Below, in pieces: positions 49,000-57,221 of a DNA stretch of 64,000 nt. The position numbers were made by a program, and so were the translations under genes. The notes under the pieces were generated by a model. It did no database searches and was not told where the DNA came from. It worked only from the letters and a program-made list of their open reading frames with translations. The stretch covers positions 372,001 to 436,000 of the forward strand of contig NZ_JARGCS010000056.1 of NCBI RefSeq assembly GCF_029193575.1, given 5' to 3'. Source of the stretch: Pseudomonas entomophila (lineage in GTDB: Bacteria; Pseudomonadota; Gammaproteobacteria; Pseudomonadales; Pseudomonadaceae). The first letter of the stretch is position 1. Each line of letters opens with the position of its first letter.

Positions 49000-49590
49000 A
49001 TGAATGCACTGTCCGGCGCCGTGATCTTCGTGGTGCAAACCCTGGTCAGCCTGTACCTGGTGATCGTCCTGCTGCGTTTCGTGCTGCAACTGGTCAAGGC
49101 CGACTTCTACAACCCGCTGAGCCAGTTCGCGGTGCGCGCCACCCAGCCGCTGCTCAAGCCGATCCGCCGCATCATCCCCAGCATCGCCGGCCTGGACACT
49201 TCGTCGCTGCTACTGGCAGTGGTCATCCAGGCGCTGCTGATGGCCTTCGTGCTGATGGTCAGCTACGGCACCTTCGGGGACGTGCTGCACCTGCTGCTGT
49301 GGGCGATCATCGGCATCACGTCGCTGTTCCTGAAGATCTTCTGGGTGGCGATGATCGTCATGGTGATCGTCTCCTGGGTCGCGCCGAACAGCCACAACCC
49401 CGCCGCCGAACTGGCCTACCAGATCAGCGAGCCGGTGCTGGCGCCGTTCCGCCGCCTGATCCCCAACCTCGGCGGCATGGACATCTCGCCGATCTTCGCC
49501 TTCCTGGCGATCCAGGTGATCCAGTCGTTCGTCATGCCTCCGCTGGCGGCCTACGCCGGCATGCCGCAGGAACTGTGGCGCATGATCTGA
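49000..49590 (+). CDS. yggT: YggT-family membrane protein
   Basis: A 196-residue inner-membrane protein made of two YGGT repeats (about 5-85 and 100-190), each with two helices and a central PLLKPIRRIIPSI or PVLAPFRRLIPNLGGMD turn. Homologues help osmotic tolerance and, in plants, thylakoid organisation; the molecular task is unsettled. It follows proC by 10 nt. Confidence 0.92.
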   Translation: MNALSGAVIFVVQTLVSLYLVIVLLRFVLQLVKADFYNPLSQFAVRATQPLLKPIRRIIPSIAGLDTSSLLLAVVIQALLMAFVLMVSYGTFGDVLHLLLWAIIGITSLFLKIFWVAMIVMVIVSWVAPNSHNPAAELAYQISEPVLAPFRRLIPNLGGMDISPIFAFLAIQVIQSFVMPPLAAYAGMPQELWRMI

Positions 49591-49603
49591 CCCCAGGCCT
49601 CTT

Positions 49604-49631
49604 CCAGCGGCAAGCCTTCGCTTGCCGCTGG
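49604..49631 (+). terminator. Terminator-like hairpin after yggT
   Basis: A perfect 11-bp stem (CCAGCGGCAAG/CTTGCCGCTGG) encloses CCTTCG. There is no strong T-tract, only TAGCGCTCTTT further on. Its right arm overlaps the -35 of a metX promoter. Confidence 0.55.
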
Positions 49632-49650
49632 GGGTAGCGCTCTTTAGACT
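49622..49650 (+). promoter_or_regulatory. Sigma-70-like promoter of metX
   Basis: TTGCCG (-35) and TAGACT (-10) are separated by 17 bp. The -10 lies 29 nt before the metX ATG. The -35 is inside the right arm of the upstream hairpin. Confidence 0.5.
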
Positions 49651-49679
49651 TACGCCTCCGTCAAGCGTGAGCAGGGTCG

Positions 49680-50819
49680 ATGTCCACTGTCTTTCCCGAA
49701 GATTCCGTCGGTCTGGTAACACCGCAGATCGCCCGGTTCGATGAACCGCTGGCCCTGGCTTGTGGCCGCCCCCTGGCCAACTACGAGCTGGTCTATGAAA
49801 CCTATGGCACCCTCAACGCCACTGCCAGCAACGCGGTGCTGATCTGCCATGCGCTTTCCGGTCACCACCACGCCGCCGGCTACCACAGCCCCGACGAGCG
49901 CAAGCCGGGCTGGTGGGACAGCTGCATCGGCCCCGGCAAACCGATCGACACCAACCGCTTCTTCGTGGTCAGCCTGAACAACCTCGGCGGCTGCAACGGC
50001 AGCACCGGCCCCAGCAGCGTCAACCCGGCCACCGGCAAGCCCTATGGCGCCGACTTCCCGGTGCTGACCGTACAAGACTGGGTGCACAGCCAGGCGCGCC
50101 TGGCCGACCGGCTCGGCATCCAACAGTGGGCCGCCGTGGTCGGCGGCAGCCTCGGTGGCATGCAGGCGCTGCAATGGACCATCACCTACCCGGACCGCGT
50201 GCGCCACTGCGTCGACGTGGCCTCGGCGCCCAAGCTCTCGGCACAGAACATCGCCTTCAACGAAGTGGCGCGCCAGGCCATCCTCACCGACCCGGAATTC
50301 CACGGCGGCTCGTTCCAGGACCAGGGCGTGGTGCCCAAGCGCGGCCTGATGCTGGCGCGCATGGTCGGCCACATCACCTACCTGTCCGACGACTCGATGG
50401 GCGAGAAATTCGGCCGCGAGCTCAAGAGCGACAAGCTCAACTACGACTTCCACAGCGTCGAATTCCAGGTCGAGAGCTACCTGCGCTACCAGGGCGAGGA
50501 GTTCTCCGGCCGCTTCGACGCCAACACCTACCTGCTGATGACCAAGGCACTGGACTACTTCGACCCGGCCGCGGCCAATGGCGGCGACCTGGCCGCGAGC
50601 CTGGCGCACGTCACGGCCGACTATTGCATCATGTCGTTCACCACCGACTGGCGCTTCTCGCCCGCCCGCTCGCGGGAGATCGTCAACGCCCTGCTGGCCG
50701 CGCGCAAGAACGTCTGCTATCTGGAGATCGACTCACCTTACGGGCACGATGCCTTCCTGATCCCCACGCCTCGCTACATGCAGGGTTTCGCGAACTACAT
50801 GAACCGCATCGCCATCTGA
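49680..50819 (+). CDS. metX: Homoserine O-acyltransferase (succinyl or acetyl) MetX
   Basis: A 379-residue alpha/beta-hydrolase-fold acyltransferase that activates homoserine for methionine synthesis. The nucleophile serine is in GGSLGGMQALQW, the oxyanion loop is ALSGHHHAAGYH, and the Asp/His pair is near the C-terminus in SPYGHDAFL. MetX of pseudomonads has been shown to prefer succinyl-CoA, so the succinyltransferase activity is likely here, but that cannot be settled by eye. It is followed 7 nt later by metW. Confidence 0.93.
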   Translation: MSTVFPEDSVGLVTPQIARFDEPLALACGRPLANYELVYETYGTLNATASNAVLICHALSGHHHAAGYHSPDERKPGWWDSCIGPGKPIDTNRFFVVSLNNLGGCNGSTGPSSVNPATGKPYGADFPVLTVQDWVHSQARLADRLGIQQWAAVVGGSLGGMQALQWTITYPDRVRHCVDVASAPKLSAQNIAFNEVARQAILTDPEFHGGSFQDQGVVPKRGLMLARMVGHITYLSDDSMGEKFGRELKSDKLNYDFHSVEFQVESYLRYQGEEFSGRFDANTYLLMTKALDYFDPAAANGGDLAASLAHVTADYCIMSFTTDWRFSPARSREIVNALLAARKNVCYLEIDSPYGHDAFLIPTPRYMQGFANYMNRIAI

Positions 50820-50826
50820 GGACAGC

Positions 50827-51447
50827 ATGAGAGCCGACCTGGAAATCATCCACGACTGGATCCCCGCCGGCAGCCGGGTACTCGACCTGGGCTGCGGCAA
50901 CGGCGAGCTGCTGGCCTCGTTGCGCGACCACAAGCAGGTCACCGGCTACGGCCTGGAGATCGACGCCGACAACATCGCCGCCTGCGTGGCCAAGGGCGTC
51001 AACGTCATCGAGCAGGACCTCGACAAGGGCCTGGGCAACTTCGCCAGCAACAGCTTCGATATCGTCATCATGACCCAGGCCCTGCAGGCCGTTGAGTACC
51101 CCGACCGGATCCTCGACGAAATGCTGCGCGTGGGCCGCGAATGCATCATCACCTTCCCCAACTTCGGCCACTGGCGCTGCCGCTGGTACCTGGCGACCAA
51201 GGGCCGCATGCCGGTCTCGGACTTCATGCCGTACACCTGGTACAACACGCCGAACATCCACTTCTGCACCTTCGAGGACTTCGAGGCGCTGTGCCACGAG
51301 CGCCACGCCAAGGTGCTGAACCGCCTGGCTGTCGACCGTCTGCACCGCAACGGGTGGGCCGGCCGGCTTTGGCCTAATCTTCTAGGGGAAATCGGTATCT
51401 ATCGGGTCAGCAGCCCGGGGCTGCAGGAACATCAGGTCGCGGTCTGA
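50827..51447 (+). CDS. metW: MetW methyltransferase-like partner of MetX
   Basis: A 206-residue SAM-fold protein with motif I VLDLGCGNGELL and family blocks GYGLEIDADNI and FDIVIMTQALQAV. It is always paired with metX in proteobacteria and is thought to support homoserine acyltransferase activity; whether it methylates anything is unsettled. The gene starts with its own ribosome-binding site (GAGGACAGC) 7 nt after metX. Confidence 0.93.
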   Translation: MRADLEIIHDWIPAGSRVLDLGCGNGELLASLRDHKQVTGYGLEIDADNIAACVAKGVNVIEQDLDKGLGNFASNSFDIVIMTQALQAVEYPDRILDEMLRVGRECIITFPNFGHWRCRWYLATKGRMPVSDFMPYTWYNTPNIHFCTFEDFEALCHERHAKVLNRLAVDRLHRNGWAGRLWPNLLGEIGIYRVSSPGLQEHQVAV

Positions 51448-51471
51448 CCCGCCTATCTGGAGGAAGCACCC

Positions 51472-51906
51472 ATGCGTCGTCTCGTACTGTTCCTGTTCAG
51501 CCTGTGCCTGGCGCTGCCAGTACTGGCCGCCGATGCCGCCCGGCCCGAGCGCAAGGAAGTGTTCGGCGACGTCACGGTGCACTACAGCGCCTTCACCTCG
51601 AGCATGCTGCAACCGGACATAGCCGCAGCCACGGGGCTGACCCGCAGCAAGAACCAGGGCGTGCTCAACATCGCCGTGCTCAAGGCCGGCAAGCCGGGCA
51701 TGGCGGTGGTCAGTGGCACGGTCAAGGACCTCACCGGGCGCAGCAGCCCGCTGTCGTTCAAGCAGATCACCGACCAGGGCGCCGTCTACTACCTCGCCCA
51801 GTTCAAGATCGACCAAGCGCAAACCCTGACGTTCGACCTGAATGTCGAAACCGGCGGCGTCAGCCACAAACTCAGCTTCAACCAGGAAGTGTTCCCAGGC
51901 GAATGA
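51472..51906 (+). CDS. DUF4426 exported protein
   Basis: A 144-residue protein with a signal peptide 1-20 (cleavage after VLAA) and a beta-sandwich-like mature part with the blocks VHYSAFTSSML and LNIAVLKAGKPG. The family is DUF4426 and has no assigned function. It lies in the metW-rdgB-hemW operon; its stop overlaps the rdgB start by 4 nt. The periplasm is the likely place. Confidence 0.85.
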   Translation: MRRLVLFLFSLCLALPVLAADAARPERKEVFGDVTVHYSAFTSSMLQPDIAAATGLTRSKNQGVLNIAVLKAGKPGMAVVSGTVKDLTGRSSPLSFKQITDQGAVYYLAQFKIDQAQTLTFDLNVETGGVSHKLSFNQEVFPGE

Positions 51907-52499
51907 TGAATTTCCAGCAACTCGTATTGGCCAGCCATAACGCCGGCAAACTCAAGGAACTCCAGGCCATGCTAGGCGGCAGCGTGCAACTGCGCTCGGT
52001 CGGCGAGTTCAGCCAGGTGGAGCCTGAGGAAACCGGCCTGTCGTTCGTCGAGAACGCCATCCTCAAGGCCCGCAACGCCGCGCGCCTGTCCGGCCTGCCG
52101 GCCCTGGCCGACGATTCGGGCCTGGCCGTGGACTTCCTCGGCGGCGCACCGGGCATCTACTCGGCGCGCTACGCCGACGGCCAGGGCGATGCGGCGAACA
52201 ACGCCAAGCTGCTCGAAGCCCTGAAGGATGTGCCGGCCGAGCAGCGCGGCGCGCAGTTCGTCTGCGTACTGGCGCTGGTGCGCCATGCCGACGACCCGCT
52301 GCCCATCCTCTGCGAAGGCCTCTGGCCGGGGCGCATCCTGTTCGAGGCCAGCGGCGAGCATGGCTTCGGCTACGACCCGCTATTCTGGGTGCCGGAGCGC
52401 AACTGCTCCAGCGCCGACCTGCCGCCTGTCGACAAGAACCAGCTCAGCCATCGCGCCCGCGCCATGGCCCTGCTGCGTCAACGCCTGGGCCTGGCATGA
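51903..52499 (+). CDS. rdgB: XTP/dITP pyrophosphatase RdgB
   Basis: A 198-residue housecleaning enzyme that hydrolyses non-canonical purine triphosphates (ITP, dITP, XTP). Substrate-binding SHNAGKLKEL and metal/catalytic ADDSGLAVD are present, with SFVENAILKARNAA and GFGYDPLFWVPE near the active site. ATG 51903 overlaps the previous stop; the ATG next to it (51906) is equally possible. It overlaps hemW by 4 nt. Confidence 0.95.
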   Translation: MMNFQQLVLASHNAGKLKELQAMLGGSVQLRSVGEFSQVEPEETGLSFVENAILKARNAARLSGLPALADDSGLAVDFLGGAPGIYSARYADGQGDAANNAKLLEALKDVPAEQRGAQFVCVLALVRHADDPLPILCEGLWPGRILFEASGEHGFGYDPLFWVPERNCSSADLPPVDKNQLSHRARAMALLRQRLGLA

Positions 52500-53689
52500 C
52501 CGAACAGCCGTCCCGCCAGCCGCTGCCTACCGCCGCGGCTGGCCTGCTTTTGCCCGAACTGCCGCCGCTGGCGTTGTACATCCATATTCCCTGGTGCGTG
52601 CGCAAATGCCCTTACTGCGACTTCAACTCGCACCAGGCCGGCCCGACGCTGCCGGAAGACGACTACGTCGACGCCCTGCTGGCCGACCTCGAGCAGGAAC
52701 TGCCTGCGGTGCAGGGTCGCCCGATCAGCTCGATCTTCTTCGGTGGCGGCACACCCAGCCTGTTCAGCGCCAATGCCCTGGGGCGCCTGCTGCAAGGCGT
52801 GGAACGGCGCATTCCGTTCGCCCCGGACATCGAAATCACCCTCGAAGCCAACCCCGGCACCTTCGAGCAGGAGAAGTTCAAGGCCTACCGGCAGACCGGC
52901 ATCAACCGCCTGTCCATCGGCGTGCAGAGCTTCCAGCCGGCCAAGCTGGAGAAGCTCGGGCGCATCCACAATGGCGATGAAGCGGTGCGTGCGGCCGGCA
53001 TGGCCCGCGCCGCGGGCTTCGACAACTTCAACCTGGACCTGATGCACGGCCTGCCGGAGCAGTCGCTGGACGACGCCCTGGGCGACCTGCGCCAGGCGAT
53101 CGACCTGGGGCCGACGCACCTGTCGTGGTACCAGCTGACCCTGGAGCCGAACACGGTGTTCTGGAGCCAGCCGCCGGAGCTGCCGGAGGACGACATCCTC
53201 TGGGACATCCAGGAAGCCGGCCAGGCGCTGATGGCCGACCACGGCTACCGGCAATACGAAGTCTCGGCCTACGCCCAGGCGGGCCGCGCCGCGCGCCACA
53301 ATCTCAACTACTGGCGCTTCGGCGACTTCATCGGCATCGGTGCCGGCGCCCATGGCAAGCTGTCGTTCCCGGACGGGCGCATCCTGCGCACCTGGAAAAC
53401 CCGTTTGCCCAAGGACTACCTGAACCCCGCCAAGCCCTACAAGGCCGGTGAGAAGCTGCTGCCAGCAGACGAGCTGCCCTTCGAGTTCCTGATGAATGCC
53501 CTGCGCCTGACCGACGGCGTGGAGGCCGCGCTGTTCAGCCAGCGCACCGGCCTGCCGCTGGCGCAGCTCGCCGAGGCGCGCCGCGCAGCCGAACAAAAGG
53601 GGCTTTTGCGGGTCGAAGCGGATCGTCTGGCCGCAACGCCACGGGGCCAGTTGTTCCTCAATGACCTGCTGCAGTATTTCTTGAATTAA
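52496..53689 (+). CDS. hemW: HemW-type radical SAM haem chaperone
   Basis: A 397-residue radical SAM protein with the CxxxCxxC cluster at Cys34, Cys38 and Cys41 (WCVRKCPYC), then GGGTPSLF and the HemW C-terminal domain. It is often named oxygen-independent coproporphyrinogen oxidase, but the family lacks the additional HemN signature and acts as a haem-binding protein. It overlaps rdgB by 4 nt and precedes a DUF3392 gene by 9 nt. Confidence 0.93.
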   Translation: MTEQPSRQPLPTAAAGLLLPELPPLALYIHIPWCVRKCPYCDFNSHQAGPTLPEDDYVDALLADLEQELPAVQGRPISSIFFGGGTPSLFSANALGRLLQGVERRIPFAPDIEITLEANPGTFEQEKFKAYRQTGINRLSIGVQSFQPAKLEKLGRIHNGDEAVRAAGMARAAGFDNFNLDLMHGLPEQSLDDALGDLRQAIDLGPTHLSWYQLTLEPNTVFWSQPPELPEDDILWDIQEAGQALMADHGYRQYEVSAYAQAGRAARHNLNYWRFGDFIGIGAGAHGKLSFPDGRILRTWKTRLPKDYLNPAKPYKAGEKLLPADELPFEFLMNALRLTDGVEAALFSQRTGLPLAQLAEARRAAEQKGLLRVEADRLAATPRGQLFLNDLLQYFLN

Positions 53690-53698
53690 GGATGACCC

Positions 53699-54025
53699 AT
53701 GGACCTGGTACTTGACCTGCTCTCGACCGTTTCCCGCTGGAGCCGCAGCAACCTGTCGGAAATTTCGCTGGCCCTGGTGGGCTGCCTGCTGGTGCTGTTC
53801 GGCACCGACATCAAGGGCTGGGTGGAGCAACGCCTGGGCGGCCTGGCTGGCGCCCTGCGGGTGCCGTTCATGGCGCTGCTGGTGATGATCGGCAGCGGCG
53901 CGGCGCTGATCTATGCCACGCCGTGGGTGGTGAAGGGCCTGGGCCAGTTCAACAACTATGCGCTGGCGCCGGTGTTGCTGGTGGTGTTGGTGCTGATCGG
54001 CGTGGTGGCCGATCGACGCGGCTGA
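53699..54025 (+). CDS. DUF3392 membrane protein
   Basis: A 108-residue protein with three hydrophobic helices at about 21-38, 56-78 and 86-104, and a conserved NLSEISLALVGCLLVLFGTDIKGW block typical of DUF3392. Function is unknown. It sits at the end of the metX-hemW run and is followed by a terminator shared with trmB. Confidence 0.85.
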   Translation: MDLVLDLLSTVSRWSRSNLSEISLALVGCLLVLFGTDIKGWVEQRLGGLAGALRVPFMALLVMIGSGAALIYATPWVVKGLGQFNNYALAPVLLVVLVLIGVVADRRG

Positions 54026-54032
54026 CCCCATG

Positions 54033-54060
54033 AAAAAGCCGCCCTCTCGAGGGCGGCTTC
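54033..54060. terminator. Terminator between DUF3392 gene and trmB
   Basis: A 10-bp perfect stem (AAGCCGCCCT/AGGGCGGCTT) around CTCG. On the - strand it is followed by TTTTT, making it a good terminator for trmB; on the + strand the T-tract is short. Confidence 0.85.
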
Positions 54061-54064
54061 CGGT

Positions 54065-54787
54065 TCAGTCGAGTTTCTCGAACTTCAGGTCCCAGACCCC
54101 ATGCCCGAGCCGCTCACCGCGGCGCTCGAACTTGGTGATCGGACGCTCTTGCGGGCGTGGCACATAGGCACCATCGGCGGCCTGGTTGCGGTACCCCGGC
54201 GCGACCTTCATCACCTCCAGCATGTGCTCGGCATACGGCTCCCAGTCGGTGGCCATGTGGAACACCCCGCCCACCTTCAACTTGCGCCGCACCAGCTCGG
54301 CGAACGCCGGCTGGACGATCCGACGCTTGTGGTGACGGGCCTTGTGCCAAGGGTCGGGGAAGAACAGCATCAGCCGGTCGAGGCTGTTATCGGCCACGCA
54401 GCGGTTGAGCACCTCGATGGCGTCGCAGTCATATACCCGCAGGTTCTTCAAACCCTGGGTCAGCACGCCATTGAGCAGCGCGCCCACGCCCGGGCGGTGC
54501 ACTTCGACGCCGATGAAGTCCAGCTCAGGCGAAGCCGCGGCCATTTCCAGCAGGGAATGGCCCATGCCGAAACCGATCTCCAGGGTGCGCGGCGCCGAGC
54601 GGCCGAACACCTGGTCGTAGTCCACCGCGCTATCGGCCAGCGGCAGGATGAACAGCGGGCCACCCTGTTCCAGGCCGCGCTGCTGGCCTTCGGTCATGCG
54701 CCCGGCGCGCATCACGAAACTCTTGATACGGCGGTGCGGGCGATCTTCGCCTTCGGTGGTGCTCGGCGTTTCTTGCGATTCAGTCAT
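54065..54787 (-). CDS. trmB: tRNA (guanine-N7)-methyltransferase
   Basis: A 240-residue SAM enzyme that methylates G46 of tRNA variable loops. Motif I is LEIGFGMGHSLLEMA, then FIGVEVHRPGVGALL and the substrate-binding FFPDPWHKARHHKRRI, and ATDWEPYAEHML. Length is normal. It begins 10 nt after thiG on the - strand. Confidence 0.95.
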   Translation of the reverse strand: MTESQETPSTTEGEDRPHRRIKSFVMRAGRMTEGQQRGLEQGGPLFILPLADSAVDYDQVFGRSAPRTLEIGFGMGHSLLEMAAASPELDFIGVEVHRPGVGALLNGVLTQGLKNLRVYDCDAIEVLNRCVADNSLDRLMLFFPDPWHKARHHKRRIVQPAFAELVRRKLKVGGVFHMATDWEPYAEHMLEVMKVAPGYRNQAADGAYVPRPQERPITKFERRGERLGHGVWDLKFEKLD

Positions 54788-54796
54788 CAGGGGCTC

Positions 54797-55591
54797 TTAC
54801 TTGATCAGACCTTCCAGCGGCGACGAGGCGCTGGCATAGAGTTTCTTCGGCATGCGGCCGGCGAGGTACGCCAGGCGGCCAGCCTCGATGGCGTGCTTCA
54901 TCGCCCGGGCCATCAGGATCGGTTGCTGGGCGTGGGCGATGGCCGAGTTCATCAGCACCGCCTCGCAGCCCATCTCCATGGCGATGGTGGCGTCGGACGC
55001 GGTACCCACACCGGCGTCGACCAGCACCGGCACCTTGGACTCCTCCAGGATGATCTGCAGGTTGTACGGGTTGCAGATGCCCAGGCCGGTGCCGATCAGG
55101 CCGGCCAGCGGCATCACCGCGATGCAGCCGATTTCCGCCAGTTGACGGGCGATGATCGGGTCGTCGCTGGTGTAGACCATCACGTCGAAACCGTCCTTGA
55201 CCAGCACTTCGGCGGCCTTGAGGGTCTCGATCACGTTGGGGAACAAGGTCTTCTGGTCGGCCAGGACTTCGAGTTTCACCAGGTTGTGGCCATCGAGCAG
55301 CTCACGGGCCAGGCGGCAGGTGCGCACGGCCTCGACCGCGTCGTAGCAACCGGCGGTGTTCGGCAGGATGGTGTAGCGGTCCGGCGGCAGCACGTCGAGC
55401 AGGTTCGGCTCGCCCGGGTTCTGGCCGAGGTTGGTGCGGCGCACGGCGACGGTGACGATCTCGGCACCCGAGGCCTCGATGGCCAGGCGGGTTTCCTCCA
55501 TGTCACGGTACTTGCCGGTGCCGACCAGCAGGCGCGACCCGAAGGTGCGCCCGGCCAGGGTGAAGGGCTTGTCGCTGCGAACGTTGCTCAT
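54797..55591 (-). CDS. thiG: Thiazole synthase
   Basis: A 264-residue TIM-barrel enzyme that forms thiazole phosphate for thiamine from deoxyxylulose phosphate, dehydroglycine and ThiS-thiocarboxylate. The Schiff-base lysine is K106 in LVKLEVLAD, and phosphate-binding loops include VLVDAGVGTASDATIAMEMG. ATG 55591 (MSNVRSDKPF) is the family start; longer frames add 18 atypical residues. It is downstream of thiS by 54 nt. Confidence 0.95.
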   Translation of the reverse strand: MSNVRSDKPFTLAGRTFGSRLLVGTGKYRDMEETRLAIEASGAEIVTVAVRRTNLGQNPGEPNLLDVLPPDRYTILPNTAGCYDAVEAVRTCRLARELLDGHNLVKLEVLADQKTLFPNVIETLKAAEVLVKDGFDVMVYTSDDPIIARQLAEIGCIAVMPLAGLIGTGLGICNPYNLQIILEESKVPVLVDAGVGTASDATIAMEMGCEAVLMNSAIAHAQQPILMARAMKHAIEAGRLAYLAGRMPKKLYASASSPLEGLIK

Positions 55592-55645
55592 CGTTGTTCC
55601 TCTGGAAAAGGTTGCGGGACTTGCAGGTGAAGCACTGCTCGGCAC

Positions 55646-55846
55646 TCAGCCGCCGCCGATGGCGTGGACCACTTCGACCTGGTCGCCTTCGCTCAGCAGG
55701 GTGCTCTCGTGCTGGCTGCGCGGCACGATGTCCAGGTTCAGCTCCACCGCCACGCGACGACCGGCCAGCTCCAGCCGGCCCAGCAGGGCCGCCACGCTCT
55801 CGCCCGCAGGCAGTTCGTAAGGTTCACCGTTCAGTTGAATGCGCAT
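55646..55846 (-). CDS. thiS: Sulfur carrier protein ThiS
   Basis: A 66-residue ubiquitin-like protein with the C-terminal Gly-Gly (HAIGGG) that is adenylated and turned into a thiocarboxylate to donate sulfur to ThiG. ATG 55846 (MRIQLNGEPYEL) is the family start. Adjacent thiG supports the call. Three glycines end the chain, where two are essential. Confidence 0.93.
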   Translation of the reverse strand: MRIQLNGEPYELPAGESVAALLGRLELAGRRVAVELNLDIVPRSQHESTLLSEGDQVEVVHAIGGG

Positions 55847-55949
55847 GCGCACGGCCACCATCGTTCATTGGGGGCCCGCATTCTAGCCCCGATCCGCGCA
55901 TGAACCCAAGGGTGGCGGGCACCATTAGTCGTGATTCTCGACCCGGCGG

Positions 55950-56321
55950 TCAGCCCAGGCGCCAGGCCGCCAGCCCCAGGCACAACCAGCCGGCGAGAAA
56001 GCACAGGCCACCGATGGGAGTGATGATGCCAAGCTTGCCCAGGCCCGTGGTGGTGAGCGCATACAGGCTGCCGGAGAACAGCACGATACCGATGGCGAAC
56101 AGGCCTCCCGCCCAGCCGACCAGGCGCCCGGGCAGGTGCGCCGAGAGCACGGCGACGGCGAGGATCGCCAGGGCATGCACCAACTGGTAGGTCACGCCAG
56201 TGTGGAAGATCGCCAGGTAGTCGGCGGTCAGGCGGTTCTTCAAGCCGTGGGCGGCGAATGCGCCCAGGGCGACGCCGGTGAAACCGAAGAACGCGGCGAG
56301 CATCAGGAAGCTGCGAAGCAT
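55950..56321 (-). CDS. DUF423 membrane protein (YgdD-like)
   Basis: A 123-residue protein with four membrane helices and the DUF423 signature GALGAFAAHGLK (here GVALGAFAAHGLKNRL) and FHTGVTYQLVHALAIL. Function is unknown. ATG 56321 is chosen because it starts the first helix. Its start is 65 bp from mtgA on the other strand, so both promoters overlap in that gap. Confidence 0.9.
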   Translation of the reverse strand: MLRSFLMLAAFFGFTGVALGAFAAHGLKNRLTADYLAIFHTGVTYQLVHALAILAVAVLSAHLPGRLVGWAGGLFAIGIVLFSGSLYALTTTGLGKLGIITPIGGLCFLAGWLCLGLAAWRLG

Positions 56322-56346
56322 GGGACGACTCCTCGGGAGGGGTCTG

Positions 56347-56352
56347 TATAAT
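56347..56352 (+). promoter_or_regulatory. -10 box for mtgA
   Basis: TATAAT lies 33 nt before the mtgA ATG, in the short divergent gap with the DUF423 gene. No consensus -35 is visible. Confidence 0.5.
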
Positions 56353-56385
56353 GGCCCCTTCCTTTGGTCCGGCCAAGCTATCGCC

Positions 56386-57096
56386 ATGCTGTCATCCTTC
56401 ATCCGCCGCTTCGTTCGCGCCCTGCTCTGGTTTGCCGCTGGCAGTGCCGTGGTGGTCCTGGTGCTGCGCTGGGTGCCGCCGCCGGGCACTGCGTTGATGG
56501 TCGAGCGTAAAGTGCAGTCGTGGTTCACTGGCGAATCGATCGACCTGCAGCGCGATTGGCAGCCGTGGGAGAACATCTCGGACGACCTGAAGGTGGCGGT
56601 GATCGCCGGCGAGGACCAGCGCTTCGCCAGCCACTGGGGCTTCGACATCCCCGCCATCCAGGCCGCCCTGGCGCACAACGAACGCGGCGGCAGCATCCGC
56701 GGCGCCAGTACCCTGACCCAGCAAGTGGCCAAGAACCTGTTCCTGTGGTCTGGCCGCAGTTGGCTGCGCAAGGGGCTGGAGGCGTGGTTCACCGCCTTGA
56801 TCGAACTGTTCTGGTCGAAGGAGCGGATTCTCGAGGTCTACCTGAACAGCGCCGAATGGGGCCCGGGGGTGTTTGGTGCGCAGGCCGCGGCACGTTATCA
56901 CTTTGGCGTGGATGCCAGCCGGTTGAGCCGGCAGCAGGCGGCGCAGCTGGCCGCCGTACTGCCGAGCCCGATCAAGTGGAGCGCCGGTCGACCGAGTGCC
57001 TACGTGGCGAGCCGGGCGGGATGGATTCGTCGGCAGATGAGCCAACTGGGGGGTAGCAGTTACCTGATGCAGCTGGAGGCGGGGCGCAGGCCCTGA
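56386..57096 (+). CDS. mtgA: Monofunctional peptidoglycan glycosyltransferase
   Basis: A 236-residue GT51 enzyme anchored by one N-terminal helix (about 8-28). Catalytic Glu lies in AGEDQRFASHWGFD, with GGSIRGASTLTQQVAKNLFLW, KERILEVYLNSAEWG and GAQAAARYHFG as the other GT51 blocks. It polymerises lipid II into glycan in the periplasm without a transpeptidase domain. Length equals E. coli MtgA. It ends at the terminator it shares with rpoH. Confidence 0.95.
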   Translation: MLSSFIRRFVRALLWFAAGSAVVVLVLRWVPPPGTALMVERKVQSWFTGESIDLQRDWQPWENISDDLKVAVIAGEDQRFASHWGFDIPAIQAALAHNERGGSIRGASTLTQQVAKNLFLWSGRSWLRKGLEAWFTALIELFWSKERILEVYLNSAEWGPGVFGAQAAARYHFGVDASRLSRQQAAQLAAVLPSPIKWSAGRPSAYVASRAGWIRRQMSQLGGSSYLMQLEAGRRP

Positions 57097-57109
57097 GGGG
57101 TGGGGCTGA

Positions 57110-57150
57110 CGGCCCTATCGCGGGGCGAGCCCGCGCCACAGGGGCACAGG
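57110..57150. repeat. Degenerate REP element after mtgA
   Basis: The unit GGCCCTATCGCGGGGCGAGC with CCGCGCCACAGGGGC has the REP core with one change in the loop (GGGGCGAGCCC for GGGGCAAGCCC). It lies between mtgA and the terminator. Confidence 0.7.
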
Positions 57151-57165
57151 CGCTTGCACCGACAA

Positions 57166-57205
57166 TAAAAAAACCGTCTGCCCCGTGAGGGACAGACGGT
57201 TTTTT
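57166..57205. terminator. Bidirectional terminator between mtgA and rpoH
   Basis: AACCGTCTG and CAGACGGTT pair around an inner CCC/GGG stem and a GTGA loop; A-tract and T-tract flank both sides, so it ends mtgA and rpoH. Confidence 0.9.
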
Positions 57206-57221
57206 GCAATCAGGGCGTCGA

